Positions 20,633 to 32,225 of a stretch of DNA of 64,000 bases are shown in pieces. The stretch is from positions 90,307,845 through 90,371,844 of the forward strand of contig CM019831.1 in the NCBI GenBank assembly GCA_009763385.1, read 5' to 3'. The stretch comes from Coix lacryma-jobi var. lacryma-jobi. Taxonomy: Eukaryota > Streptophyta > Magnoliopsida > Poales > Poaceae. Position numbers and translations under genes: made by a program. Numbering within the stretch: position 1 is the first letter of the stretch; the number at the start of each line of letters is the position of its first letter. The notes beneath the pieces are model-generated. The model saw only the letters and a program-made list of their open reading frames with translations, ran no database searches and had not been told where the DNA came from.

Positions 20633-23600
20633 TGTTGACACTCACTAATGCTCATAATTAACCATCAACTATTGCATGAAATGACACTAAATGAATCACA
20701 AAGCTTAGTTGTAGGGTTTGAAAGTAACAAGTTCCATGAGTTTTGGTGCTCTCACTTGTTTTGTAGGACATCCATGTTTTTACCATATAAAAGTATCTCA
20801 AGTGATGAAACAGAGCACACCATTGCGAAGACCTCGTCGAGACGATCGAAACGGACATATGATTTGCTATATTTGGAGTCCCGGATCGAGAGTCCTCGAT
20901 AGATACGACTTGGAAGATTCTAGAACAATGCAGAACCTTCTAGAAGAAATGAGAAGGTGACCCACGGAAGGCGGGGCCCACCTGTCATAGAGGCAAGCCG
21001 GTCAGCCTCCCTCCTGGACCGACCGGTCTGGTACAGGGCCCAATCTTGTCCCCGTTCGCGTGACGCACTCCAACAGACCTCTCCAACATGTTTTGGCCCA
21101 TTAAGGCCCATGTGCATATGGCGAAGGATTTAATACCACATCTCTTGCCCAAGGTGGAGGGAAGGCCAGGAGCCCCAATATAATAAACCCCAGACCCCCC
21201 TGAGGCAACACATCCTCATGGAGTTGTAGAGGCGTTCCTCGAATGGATGACCTTTCTTCTCTATGTAATTAGGTTTAGATTTTCCAATGTAATAGATTAA
21301 ACTCTTGTCGGGAGTTAGGGAGAGCGGAGCTGCGCTCTGGTTCCGGAGGAGTCTTCAGAGTTTTGGTATGTCTTTGTATCTTTTCTTTGTAAGACTTATG
21401 CTTTAATATATTTATCTTCTCTATTTATTTTATGCCTTTCATATTATGATTAGTATAGTTGTTATGTTCTAGCATAGGATCTCCGCTCGTATCGAGTGCT
21501 CTAGTTATAGGCCATAATTAGAGTAGTAATTGATAGATTAGACTTGGTGTTTAGTCTATAGGTTATCTGAGGTTGCGCTCAACCCCACGGATAGTTGTGG
21601 TAGCCCCAGGTGGTGACAGCCCTGATGGCCGACGTATTCCACCACGTTCGGGTTGATGTTCGTAGGACCGTACTCAGAGCTACCCAACCCCCTTCTCATC
21701 CCTTTTTGTGGTTGGTGTTCTGATGTTCCGAAGTGTTATTATATGACTGCTATATCTTTTCATCCTTGTTACCTTAGAACCCAAGTAATAGAGAAGTGCA
21801 TAGTGTTGGTAGTTCTTAGCTTCACCTAGGATAGGGTAGCTAGGCAACTATCCCCGGAAATGGCCCAGGAATGCTTGTTGGCACTTGCTAATGTCGTTAC
21901 TAGGAGTAGACTATGGAGTCTATCCCCGGCAACGGCGTCAGAAATGCTTGAAGCAAGACCGGTCACTATACCTAAAGGAGTGGAGCTAAAGCAGCTATCT
22001 ACTAATGCCAAGCGGGGTTGTCAATCACGACACTAGTAGGAGCTAACTAGAGAGGTTGCAATCTACCAAGAGGAGATTCTGCAAGCGCATAGAACTATCG
22101 TAGTAGCACTTCGCCTGGGAGTACCAGGTGTCGATTTATTTGATCCCAAGGGAAGGCTAGGGTGGTGTATGAGTCGAGTCAAGGAGGGGATGAGAGTCGA
22201 AGAAAAGAGAAAAGGGAAAAGGGGAAAAGAGGAGATGAAAGGCTAGAAAGAATATATGGGTGGATAGGTAAGGATGAAATGGATGGCTAAGGTAAGGTGG
22301 ATGGATAAGTAGATAAAGGGAATAGGATAACTAAGGGTAACTAAGATAACTAACTACTAACTAATAACTAATCCTAGATAACCACAGAGCAAGATAACTA
22401 CGAAGCAAGACAGTTACGAAGCAAGGCAGGCAAAAGTCAAGAAAGCAACTAAGTTAAGTAAAGTTTTATTCCTATCTTATCAAGTATCGAGGCGTACTAG
22501 CCTTTACCACTTACTTAGTTTGAACGCTAGCACAATGAGCCTTACTGTTAAATTGGGCCAACTACGTGGTGGAATTCAAGGCGCACAGGGCTGTCACCAC
22601 CTGCTTGCTACCACACGGGGGTCTAGCCGTATCTGAAGGTAAGTCTATAACTAAGCACCACGCTTAATTATATTCTAACTATATCTACCCTAGCTTTGAA
22701 TAGAGACACCCTTGCGGACGTCAGAGCAAATACTTGACTTAATAAGATAAACACTAAACTAACTAAGTAACCTATTGGCAAAGATCAATCACTAAGCACA
22801 CTAGAGATTAACTACTATGGCTAAGTGAATTGAACTGTAGGATAGCTAGGTCACACTCAAGGTACTTGATAAAGTAATACTGAAAGTAATACTGAAAGTA
22901 ATGCTTAAAGTAATACTGAGATAAAGATAAATGTACCTGAGATAAAAGAGAGCAAACCAGACCAGAGACGCCGGGAAATCAACCGACCTCCGATGCCAGT
23001 TGCTCGCACCCGCTTCTCTCTTAGCAAGCTCTACGCTCCTTTTACCAAGGACTTAGGCTGAGCTGTGCTAAACTAAGAGCTGCGCTATAGCGAGGGCACT
23101 AGAGCTATACTCTCTCTACTAGCTAACCTACTTGCCTAAGCTCTCTGAGCTTCTAACCTAACTCTCACTTGCTTCTCTTGCTTGTGTGTTGCTTTCTCTG
23201 GGATGGTACTGGATGGTACAAATGAAGTGGTGTCACCAGGGGGGTATTTATAGCCTTGTGGAGTGAAGGGGGTACTTATAGGGGGCAGCCAGCCGACCTA
23301 GGGCTAACCCTAGTGGCGGGCGCCAGCCCTAGGTGGCGGCCGCCACCCCCATCACCGTTGGATGCACCGCCTCTGCTTCAACGGCATCCAGGAGCTCCAG
23401 AGAGGCGGTGGTTAGGTCGGTTGCATGTCTGAGTAACCGCCATTTGGCCTTGATCCACGCCATTCCATCCTGAGTCGTCCGATGCCACTGACCTAGTGAC
23501 CAAGGGCCAGGATTTGGCCTTGGGATGGTCACACGGATCAGTGACGTGGCAAAGGGGGAGAGTTGGGCCTCTCCATGTGGCGGGCGCCACATTTGGGTGG

Positions 23601-24142
23601 CGGGCGCCACCTCTGGTTGGCGGGCGCCACCTCATTTGGGCCCAAATGGGTCCTGGTGAGTGGGCTTGTCTCCTAGTGGGTCCATTCTCCAAATTTGGTC
23701 CAAATTCCTGAATTCAAATAAAAATCTATGGACATGTGGAATTCGGTTAGTTTGAAACCTATTTGACTACATTTCATGCCTTTTTGGTGAATTTTAGGGT
23801 AAAATGTTGATGGTAAAACAGGTGTTTAAGGACCATCAACACATAGGAACCTTGATCTCTCCCGGTGTCCTCCCACTATAGTTATCTTTACAGTTATCAT
23901 TGAATTGTCATTTATTGTGCTTTCATTCATTATCATATCATATATCATTCACTCCTGCTTTAGTCTAATTAGTACTCTGAGTTAGTATATGCATGATAGT
24001 GAGTAATCAGATTCTTAACCCTTGTTTCCCAGTGGTAAAATATAAATAACGATCCTGGAATACTCCTGGTAAAATGCTACAATGATGTTCTGTGCGCTTG
24101 CGGAATCTTTCATATTCTTATTTGCACTAACAAACATCAACA
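20633..24142 (+). mobile_element. solo LTR of a gypsy-type element, itself interrupted
   Basis: Bounded by TGTTGACAC (20633) and ACATCAACA (24142), flanked by CTCAT at 20628-20632 and 24143-24147, which restores the gag codons of A. Removing the inner insertion (21804-23841 with its duplication) leaves about 1.47 kb without protein domains. The right end, read in reverse, carries the CGCAAGCGCACAG motif also found near the LTR end at 42403 (CTGCAAGCGCACGG), so plus orientation and a gypsy affiliation are likely. Confidence 0.75.
21804..23841 (-). mobile_element. LTR-only insertion (gypsy, minus) inside the solo LTR
   Basis: Ends TGTTGGTAG (21804) and CCATCAACA (23841), flanked by CATAG at 21799-21803 and 23842-23846. 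On the minus strand there is a TATA box CTATAAATAC (about 23244-23253). Near its left end are two sequences resembling the tRNA-Asp primer site: TCCCCGGAAATGGCCCAGG (from 21851) and TCCCCGGCAACGGCGTCA (21923-21940). It may therefore be an LTR with short internal remnants rather than a clean solo LTR. No protein domain is present; GGCGGGCGCCAC repeats occur at 23317-23635. Confidence 0.65.
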
Positions 24143-24147
24143 CTCAT

Positions 24148-25642
24148 GATACACCTCGATCAAAGAGGCATACTTGGTTTGTAGGGTGGCAAAGCTTGTC
24201 ATGTGCATCATGCACTCATCACATTCCTCCTCATCGGTCACCTTCACCTCGGACCTAGCACTCTCAAGCTCCTTAAGAGCCTCGCCTAACTTAGCCTTAA
24301 ACTCGTTATGCTCTCTAGCGGCACGCTTAAGCTGCTTGTCCTGGGCGAGAACTATTTTGGCCAAAGAGTCACGCTCACCAGAAAGACGCTCGACAAGGGA
24401 AGAGTTCGATACCTCAGAAGCATCATCGTCGTTGTCGGTGTCGGCGTGCTTAACCTGGCACTTACGGTCCTCCTCATCCAAGGCAATGGTGCAGAAGCCG
24501 TCGGTGGAGCTGCCGAAGAAGCAGAGTCCGTTGAAGCGATCTTCAGTCTTGTGCTCGGACCCATCATCGCTGGAGTCACCGTCGGAGCTCTTCTCGACAT
24601 CGCTGAAGCAGGCGATGAAGGCACGTCTGCTGGCGTCGAAAGCCTTCTCCAAATCTTCCCTGCTGTAACTGCCCTTCTTCTTCTTCTTTTCGGCCTTGTT
24701 CTCCGGCTTGGCCTTGTGCCTGGAGTTACGGTTCTTGCCGAGGAAGCTCTCGTCGCACTTGGGGCAGCTCGCGACGAAGTGATCGGGATCTCCACACCCG
24801 TAGCAGCCCTCACGTGCGCCACCACGCCGGCGATTCAGGCGATTGTTGTGAAACCGCGAGAACCGAGTGATGATGAGGGTGAGCTCATCGTCTCCCAATG
24901 CCTCCACCTGCTCCTCTGTCACTGAAAGCAAAGAAGACAAAGCAAAGAGAGGAGGTGAAGCGTCAGCAGAAAGAGTCGATCCACCCTTGCCTGAGACCAA
25001 AGCCATGGAATGTGAAGATGGGTTCTTCAGCTTGGCCTGAATCAAGTGATCGATCTTGGTGGACTTGAGCTTGCTGAATAGCTCGTCCACGGTGAGGGTG
25101 TCATAGCTTGGAGACTCTATGATGGTTGACACCTTCACCTCCCATACCTTCCGATCTAGGGCATATATCAACTTGAGTGCCCTCTCATGATCATCATAAG
25201 GTAGGCTGGACCGATTGGCACGCATCTTGTTCACAATCGTTTGGAAACGAGTGAACATAGCGTCAATCGTCTCTCCCTCCATCTAAACAAAGTTCTCGTA
25301 CTCCCGCTTGTAGGTCTCAAAGAGTCTGGTCTTGACCTGGACGGTCCCCTCGTGATAGCTTTGAAGCTTCACCCAGATATCTCGTGCCGTCTCAAGCTCA
25401 GAGACACGCTCAAACTCAGGAAGGGAGATGTTGGCCAAAGGCGCGTTACGAGCCTTAGCATTCGCCTCATGCTGGTCAATCTGGATCTGATCCACATGAG
25501 CAGCAAGGACCTCGTACTCAGCGTTCTCGCATATCTCCCAAACAAAAGAACTGATGTTGTTCAGATAAGCTCGCATCCGAATCTTCCAATAGGGATAGTT
25601 CATCCCATCGAAGTAGGGAGCCTTGCCATTCCCTCGATCCAT
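24148..25642 (-). pseudogene. gag, N-terminal part (element A)
   Basis: Starts with MDRGNGKAPYFDGMNYPYWK at 25642, the typical start of a plant copia UBN2/DUF4219-type Gag, with WVKLQSYHEGT further on. A TAG (25280-25282) stands where Gln is expected before MEGETIDAMFTRFQ; the frame then continues through a capsid-like helical region, a CCHC knuckle CYGCGDPDHFVASC (about 24770-24815), a Lys-rich stretch, an acidic SSDDGSEHKTED segment and a coiled-coil-like region with ECDECMMHM. It is interrupted at 24147 by the gypsy LTR. Apart from the single nonsense codon this is the best-preserved gag part in the window. Confidence 0.8.
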
Positions 25643-25690
25643 GTCGCCCTTAGGATCTGAAATCGATTAAGGTAGAGAAGATCCCTTAAC

Positions 25691-25704
25691 CGGCTCTGAT
25701 ACCA
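25691..25704 (-). other. primer binding site of element A (initiator Met tRNA)
   Basis: The minus strand reads TGGTATCAGAGCCG, complementary to the 3' end of plant initiator methionine tRNA, two bases from the 5' LTR. It fixes the element's orientation. Confidence 0.9.
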
Positions 25705-25964
25705 ATTGAAGGACCGGATCGGTGACCAGAGGGGGGTGAATGGGAGCCTCAAATTTCTTCTCGAGAAATAGATAGCCCTTATTCCAGAGAGTCACCCCAA
25801 AAGCAAGGTAAGGACCTGGTAGTGTCCATGACCCTAGATGTAGGGTGGATGCTTCCAAGAAACACAGCGGAACTCTACACAATCCTAGGAACCCAAGCAA
25901 AAGCCAGAAACCAAATCCAAAGTTGGACGAACGAACTACAGACCAAACAGTGCAAAAGTCACTG

Positions 25965-26225
25965 CATCGGACGCTGGCAGCGTCCGATGTCCACTTGGCG
26001 GACGTGTCCGATGCAAAACAGGCAGAACTAGAACCTTACTGTTCGACCATCGGACACTGCTACAGTGATTACTCAGCGTCTGATGTCAAGGCGTCGGTGC
26101 GTCCGATGCCCAGCGTCCGTTGCTCACTCAAAAACTCAGTTCTTTGACACGTGGCACCGGCGCATCCGATGTGATGAACTCAGTGTCTGATGCTCATGAC
26201 ATCAGCGTCCGATGCCCCCAATTCT
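25965..26225. repeat. GCGTCCGATG motif array in 5' LTR of A
   Basis: About seven irregularly spaced GCGTCCGATG/GCATCCGATG words, equivalent to 1505-1790. Confidence 0.65.
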
Positions 26226-26784
26226 ATGCAGTTCTTCCGTGGATTCAACCCGATCTCCTCCGAATCAAAAGCTCTAAGGCTTAGACTTTATGTGAGGAGT
26301 TCCAAGGATGTTAGTAAGCTACTCCTGAGAGATCATGGCTCAGACCTAACTCCAAATCGGTGAATCGGAAAAATTTGGGGCAAGGGAGAAAGAACTCGAT
26401 CCAAACACGAAAACTGACTGATCTACTAGCTCATGAGGTTAGAGATGAATTCCTTCGGTGAAAAGATGCGCCTCACGATCTAGCACAAGTAGGTTCAAGT
26501 GGAATCGAAAACCATCTCACGGAGAGGGAGAACGAGAAAAATATCCGGGAGGGGAAAAAACAAAATGTGAAGAACACACGAGCAAAATGTGAATTGATCG
26601 AGAATTCAGCCGGAACTCGTCCCCACGAGGAGACAACGAGATTACGATCTCGTTTCCTCAAAATTGCAAGTACACAGAAGTATTGTCTCACGCTCTGCTG
26701 ATCACAGGCAGCGGTATGGAAGAAAACCTAAGCGGAGGCTAGAGAATGAAAGCTGCAATGATGGGGAGAGTGGAGGGGTTGCCT

Positions 26785-26799
26785 CTCTTATTTATAGTC
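26785..26799 (-). promoter_or_regulatory. TATA box of the 5' LTR of A
   Basis: GGACTATAAATAAG on the minus strand, followed downstream by AGAGAGGCAACCCCTCC. The same arrangement occurs in the LTR of C at about 13803-13830, which supports it as the element's core promoter. Confidence 0.55.
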
Positions 26800-27059
26800 C
26801 TAATACAATAGTCCCCTTCTACCCCTAGATACAAGAGCGAACAGGCTAACCCTAGGGGTATTCTAGTCCAACTCTGCCAAGTCTCGATTCGACGGCCACG
26901 CGCCTTCCTCATCCTTAGCTTCTCCTCGATGCAAGCCTCAGGATGCCGCCACGTGTCGTCCCATCGACCGCCGCGCCTTCCTCGCCGATAGCTTCGCTGC
27001 AACGCAAGCCTCTCGGCGCCACTACACGTCGACCGTCCTTTTTGGACCTCCCCCCCACC

Positions 27060-27260
27060 CCCCGGTTTTGATGCTGAAACCGGGAAACCAGTCCTCAGGA
27101 TGAGTTTTGTAGCCCAAACTCAGAAATCCGCCAGCCCAGGTTTTGAGGCCCAAACCTGGAAACCGTCCACCCCGAGTTTTGAGGCCCAAACTCAGAAACC
27201 GGCCACCCCGAGTTTTGAGGCCCAAACTCAGAAACCGTCGAGGGTAGTTTTTTGAGGCTC
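27060..27260. repeat. hairpin-unit minisatellite in 5' LTR of A
   Basis: Five to six ~36-bp units such as gagttttgaggcccaaactc; pairs with 2629-2830. Confidence 0.7.
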
Positions 27261-28167
27261 AACTACAAACCCGCGCCGTAGACGGGATGTGGTTCGCACA
27301 CCCCGACCACCGGCACTGATGTCGATGCATGTCCAACCTCCATGACGGGCACAACGCCTTCGCCTTCCTTCTCGACCTCCCGCCAAGTGTCACGACGCCA
27401 TTGTCTTCCTCCCGACTCGGCCGATGCACCGCACATCCCCATGTGCTCTTGCTCGTCGATGCCATGTGCCAACTACCACAGCTGGTCCTCCGGCCTCCCG
27501 ATCCGTCGGTCCAAGCCTCACGTTCGCCCTTCACCGCTCCCGGTCCATCGGCATGACACGTCTCTACTTGACCTTCACCTCGCCATCGACCACTGTCTCC
27601 GAGCTCCACACCTGCACATCAACACAGCCAAGAGACAGATGTTGTCTGTTGACTGATCGCTCATCACTTAGGAAAGGAGCCACAAGGGCACATATCAACC
27701 TTGTGTTCGCACCGAGACCGAAATTTTTGGTCATTAGTTCGGTCATGAGTCCATACTAACTGAACTTTTTATGGTTAGTTCGGTCATATGCCTCGGGTAA
27801 CCGAACTAACCGAACATCTAATTTTTATGGATATAATGTGTACCTTAGACTATTATTAGTGATATAATATTTATTCTAAGGGGTTTATATCAACCATCAC
27901 TCTTATCACTCTATTTAATCTATAGTTTGTATTGTTATTTTTGCCATGGAATAGAAAAAAATACTAAAATTTGCTAAAAAAATATACTATTTAGTAGATG
28001 TTTTGTATAGTTCGGTTAGTTCGGTCATGACCGAGACCGAACCGAACTAACCGAGACCGAACTTGCTTGGTCTTGAGTTTTGAAACTAACCGATTGGTCT
28101 CCGTTTTTAGATGACCGAACTTTCAAATCGGTTCGGTCATGACCGAATGCCCAGGGCTATACATAGG

Positions 28168-30537
28168 GGTGGTAAAGAGCCCTCTAATTTAGCCTAGCAA
28201 ATTTAAGGATCGGGCTCAATAAGGATCAAGCCATAATACTATATCATTTTGAACTAAAATTGGAAAAGGCCAAGTTGGATTGTGAAAGAGGCATAAGGGC
28301 CATGATCCATTACCACCCCTTACTATACACCTTGTTACCTAAGGGTTATATGCATATGGGTAGTTTGCTATCGCTTATGTCAAACATACATGATCAAGAA
28401 TATGACTAATGTGTAATAAATGTTTAAACTTGTTTCATGTTAATGTGAACATAGGGCGAGGAAGCTTTCATGCTCTTGGCCCTCTTTAAGAACTTATCTA
28501 TCGGCAAAAGCTGGAACATATAGTACAACTGTGAGGGCTACATGATTCTAGTTTTAGTTCAGTAGGAGGACCTCTCCTAGCCTAGTGGTGGTTACCCGAA
28601 AGGGCACAGAAGATGCTTGCCGAGACAGGTATAGGATAGCCTCTAGTCTCATATGTATAGATGGGAAGGAATGTGCCATCGGAAAGGGGATTCTTATATC
28701 TGCTTGCCGATTAAAATCCTAGTGGTCGCTATCTTGTCAGGTGAACCTATGAAAGATTTCTTAGTGTATCCTGCTGCACTTCCTCAGAAGAGGTAATATG
28801 AGCTTTGCAAACCCTGACACATGGGGACCACGACTCACGGGTAAAGATGTGCAGCCTCTGCAGAGTATTAAAAATTGTTATAACAGTCATGCTCATGGTC
28901 ACGAGCGGTCCGGAAAACTCACAGAATAATTAATCATGATAATGTTTACTTTACGCTTATGTTTACCTTTTGATAATGTTCCTTACGATGTTGTTGCTCA
29001 TATTATTGATTATGTGGATTAAATGGGGCTTAAACATATCTTGATGACAAATAAAAGTTAAAATGATGACCAAACTAAAATTGCTAACCGCAGTAAGCCA
29101 GTGTCTAGACTTTTTACTTCATAACCTTGTGTTATCTTCTTAAGTAGGAGATGTACTTATGCTTGTTATTTTTATTATTTTGGATAAAAATCCTGGATGG
29201 GTAATAGACGACCATGAGTATGAGAATTACAAGTTCCCAAAAGACTTCTAGGCTTGTGGTTCACCAGTCGACATCCTTGTGTCAGAGCTATCGCTGAGAG
29301 ATGTTTTACCTTCTGCTCTTTACTTGTTTAGACTCTATTTTGTAATAAGTTCATTATGTAATAAACACAATGATAATACTATTCTTGTAATTTGTCGACT
29401 TATATGTGTCATCACTGAGAGATGTTTTACCTTCCGCTCTTTACTTGTTTAGATAGACTCTATTTTGTAATATGTTCATTATGTAATAAACACAATGATG
29501 ATACTATTCTTGTAATTTGTCGATTTATATGTGTGATTGTTTCCTACATGCACATAATGTTTATGCATTCAATTTTATCCTTACAATTGGGTGTGACAGT
29601 TTGGGACTGCTCTGCTCCATTTTTGCAGCTCCACATTGTCAAGCACCTCCAGCTCCAGGAACTTAGCTTTAAGAAAAAAAAGTAGAGATTGAGGACACCT
29701 CTAGTTTTTTTTTTTTGCAGTATCTCAATGGGTATTCCAATTTTTAGAGTTTCGTACTCTTACATGGAGTTGAGAAATAATTACCCATCTTGCCACTCAT
29801 TAATCACCTTAACACCGCCCCCACAGCATGCACACTCATGACTTGGCTTTCTCTCCCCTATGTGCTCTAGCAAATGAGAAAAGGTGAGTTGGTTGGCCTA
29901 GTATGGTCAACATTCTTAATTATCTTTTTCAAATTATTCCATTTTTTATTTCCAACATGAAAACAAAATGGATAAATCATCTAGTGTTGAGCAATACTTA
30001 AACGCCAACACATGTGTTGAGTCTACTTGAATAAACAATCGTAGGTCAAGGGACCATCTATAAAGAAACAACCCATCCCTGGAACAAGAGCTAGGTTGTG
30101 TCTCAAACAGTACCAGTTGCTCTATAAACTCCATGGTATGATGAAGCTGCTCCATAGCGGAGTTGATGACGAAAGCAGAGCAGTCTCAAACACCTCCTTA
30201 AAGGGCTAACCGCAGTATGTCAAGTGATGTAAGAGGCCAAATCAACATTCTTGGTGTGCCTAGAAATAAACACATGTGCAGCCTACTGTGAGACTGATGC
30301 TTGATGCACATATATAACAACGATATTATCACACAAAGTAATAAAGTTGAAACAGCAAAATAACAGCACTAGCAGTTCACCTCAAACATAGCAAAGCGAC
30401 GAAGATTTACTAAACATGAAACATTGTACTTTCGATTCCTATTATATATGCAGAAAACACATTCTTTTGCCGCCTCGTCAGTGTCAACTTAACAACAGAA
30501 AACACCAAGAAACACGTAGCAAACTGGAAGTCGGCAA
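28168..30537. other. degenerate repeat-derived spacer
   Basis: No supported gene. The stretch 28440-28920 (with words such as GGGACCACGACTCACGGG and GTCGCTATCTTGTCAGGT) reads like an old gypsy LTR or leader commonly seen in grass genomes, but I cannot define its ends. It includes a tandem duplication at 29291-29536. The remainder is AT-rich. Confidence 0.4.
29291..29536 (+). repeat. tandem duplication, two ~122-bp units
   Basis: 29291-29411 and 29412-29536 share TC.CTGAGAGATGTTTTACC, CTTTACTTGTTTAGA, GTTCATTATGTAATAAAC and CTTGTAATTTGTCGA in order, with few differences, chiefly a short GATA insertion. Confidence 0.8.
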
Positions 30538-30884
30538 AAGGCTGCGGATACATGGGTGTATGCCGGATCTTGAGATGATGAGTGATTGTCAACTGGTATG
30601 ATGTGCATGTTCTTTGGCTTGTGTTGTGCAGGTGTCGAGCTCGGATATGGTGATCGAGGGCAAGGTGAAGGCCAAGTAGAGACGTGTCGTGCCGATGGAC
30701 CTGGAGCGGTGAAGGACGGACGTGAAGCTTGGACTGACGGACCGGTGGCCTGACGATCGGTCGTGGTGGCTGACATCCTGGGACAGCGACAAGTGAAGAC
30801 TTGCGGGTGGACGGGGTGCACGGGCGGTGCATCCCCTCTACGGCGTCGGTTTGGTGGTTGAGCCACAGAAAAACCACCGAGTGG

Positions 30885-31115
30885 ACGGTTTCCAGGTTTG
30901 GGCCTCAAAACCTAGGTGGGGCCGGTTTCCGAGTTTGGGCCACAAAATTCGAGCTGAGGACGGTTTCCAGGTTTGGGCCTCAAAACCTGGGCGCTGGCAG
31001 GTTTCTGAGTTTGGGCCACAAAACTCAGCCGATGGACGATAGGTTTCCCGATTTCGACCTCAAAACCGGGGGAAGGCCCAGGTTTCCTGGTTTCGCCCTC
31101 AAAACCGGGGGAGGT
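30885..31115. repeat. hairpin-unit minisatellite in D2
   Basis: About six ~36-bp inverted-repeat units of the type caggtttgggcctcaaaacc, as in D1. Confidence 0.7.
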
Positions 31116-31884
31116 CCGTGAAAAGGACGAGCGGCGCTTGGCGACACGTGGCGGCATCCGGTGAGGTCGCGTCGAGGCGAAGCTACCTGATGTGCGGACG
31201 TGGCCGTCAGATCGACTACACTTCGAGTTGGTCAGGAATACACTTATGGTTAGCCTGCTCGCTCATTAGCAGTAGGGGTAGAAGGGGAATAATTGTATTA
31301 GGCTATATTAGGAGAGGCAGCCCCTCCCTCCAGGCTATCTCAGCCATTTGCTACTTTCACTTAGGGTTTCCTGTTTCTTCCACATCTCTGTTGTAGCTAC
31401 TGAGATCCGCAAAGACGGTTTAATCATACCTCTGTGTATTTGGATTTTGCAGAAACGGGACCGGATTCCCGTTGTCTCCTCGTGGGGACGATTTTCGGCT
31501 CAAAATTGAGATTGTGATTCGCGTTCTCGAGTTGTTCTCCGCGTTTTGCTTTTGGTCTCATTTTTCCCGTCACTCGATCTCCCTCTACGTTGCGTCTTTT
31601 ACGAAACCGTTTGAACCAACTTGTTCTTCACTGTGAGGGGATCTTTTTCACCGAAGGAATTCTACTCAAACCTCACGAACGAGTAGATCGGTCGTTTTTC
31701 GTTTTGGATTGTTTTTTCTCTCCCTTGCCCCGGTTTCTTCCGATTCACCGATTTGGAGTTAGGTTCGAGCCATGATCTCTTAGGTGTAGCTCACTAACAT
31801 CCTTGGAACTCCTCGTACCAAGTCTAAGCCTTAGAGCTTTTGATTCGGAGGAGATCGGGTTTAATCCGCGGAAGAACTGTGCAG

Positions 31885-32225
31885 TTTTTGGGGGCATCGG
31901 ACGCTGAACACGTGAGCATCGGACGCTGTGTTCATCACATCGGACGCGCTGTTGCCACGTGTCAGATTCTATGCTTTTTAAAGGAGCGTCGGACGCTGAC
32001 ATCGGACGCTACAGTCCAGCGTCCGATGGTCATGTAGTGAGGTTTTGGAAACGTTCTTTTTGCATTGGACGCAGCAGGCAGCTAGGCATCGGACGCTCCG
32101 TTGTCATCGGACGCTCCGAGGCCTTAGCATCGGACGCTGAGCTTTCACTGTAGCAGCGTCCGATGGCTATGCAGTAAGGTTTTCTCACTGCATGTTTCAC
32201 GTCAGACGCGTCAGGCAGACTTACA
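31885..32225. repeat. CATCGGACGCT motif array in D2
   Basis: About ten words of GCATCGGACGCT or its inverse AGCGTCCGATG. Same motif as in the A LTRs, different from the CCGGAC array of D1. Confidence 0.65.

Larger units (their letters stand above)
1256..27711 (-). mobile_element. Ty1/copia Sirevirus-type retrotransposon A, with nested insertions
   Basis: Read on the minus strand the order is 5' LTR (25707-27711), initiator-Met tRNA primer site, gag, protease, integrase, RT, RNase H, long non-coding 3' region, polypurine tract, 3' LTR (1256-3273). CCGAG flanks the unit at 1251-1255 and 27712-27716, so both LTRs belong to one insertion event. Without nested elements (C, D1, the gypsy LTR pair) the element is about 12 kb. 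LTRs of ~2 kb, a gag with two CCHC knuckles and a coiled-coil-like stretch, a large 3' region and several purine tracts near the 3' LTR fit the plant Sirevirus (Maximus/SIRE) lineage. Stops and frameshifts make it inactive, and the two LTRs differ at many positions, so it is not recent. Confidence 0.85.
25707..27711 (-). repeat. 5' LTR of element A
   Basis: 2005 bp, partner of 1256-3273. It contains a TATA sequence on the minus strand (GGACTATAAATAAG, about 26785-26799), the hairpin minisatellite (27060-27260) and the GCGTCCGATG array (25965-26225). The two LTRs differ by scattered substitutions and short indels. Confidence 0.85.
1183..28159. mobile_element. hAT-like non-autonomous element, split by a retrotransposon nest
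   Basis: The left end TGGCCCTGGGCAT (1183) mirrors the right end ATGCCCAGGGCTA (to 28159). TACATAGG flanks both ends (1175-1182 and 28160-28167), an 8-bp target duplication typical of hAT elements; the match extends to 10 bp (TATACATAGG), so a Mutator-type origin is not fully excluded. Removing the copia insertion (1256-27711 plus its CCGAG duplication) leaves about 0.5 kb: 1183-1255 joined to 27717-28159. The interior is built of CCGAAC/GTTCGG and ACCGAG words that can fold back on each other, with an AT-rich centre. There is no coding capacity. It predates the 26-kb nest inside it. Confidence 0.7.

Noticed and set aside
24308..24925. Long plus-strand open frame of 205 codons
   Set aside because: It is the antisense of the gag of element A; its translation is hydrophobic low-complexity and the minus-strand frame has a clear CCHC knuckle.
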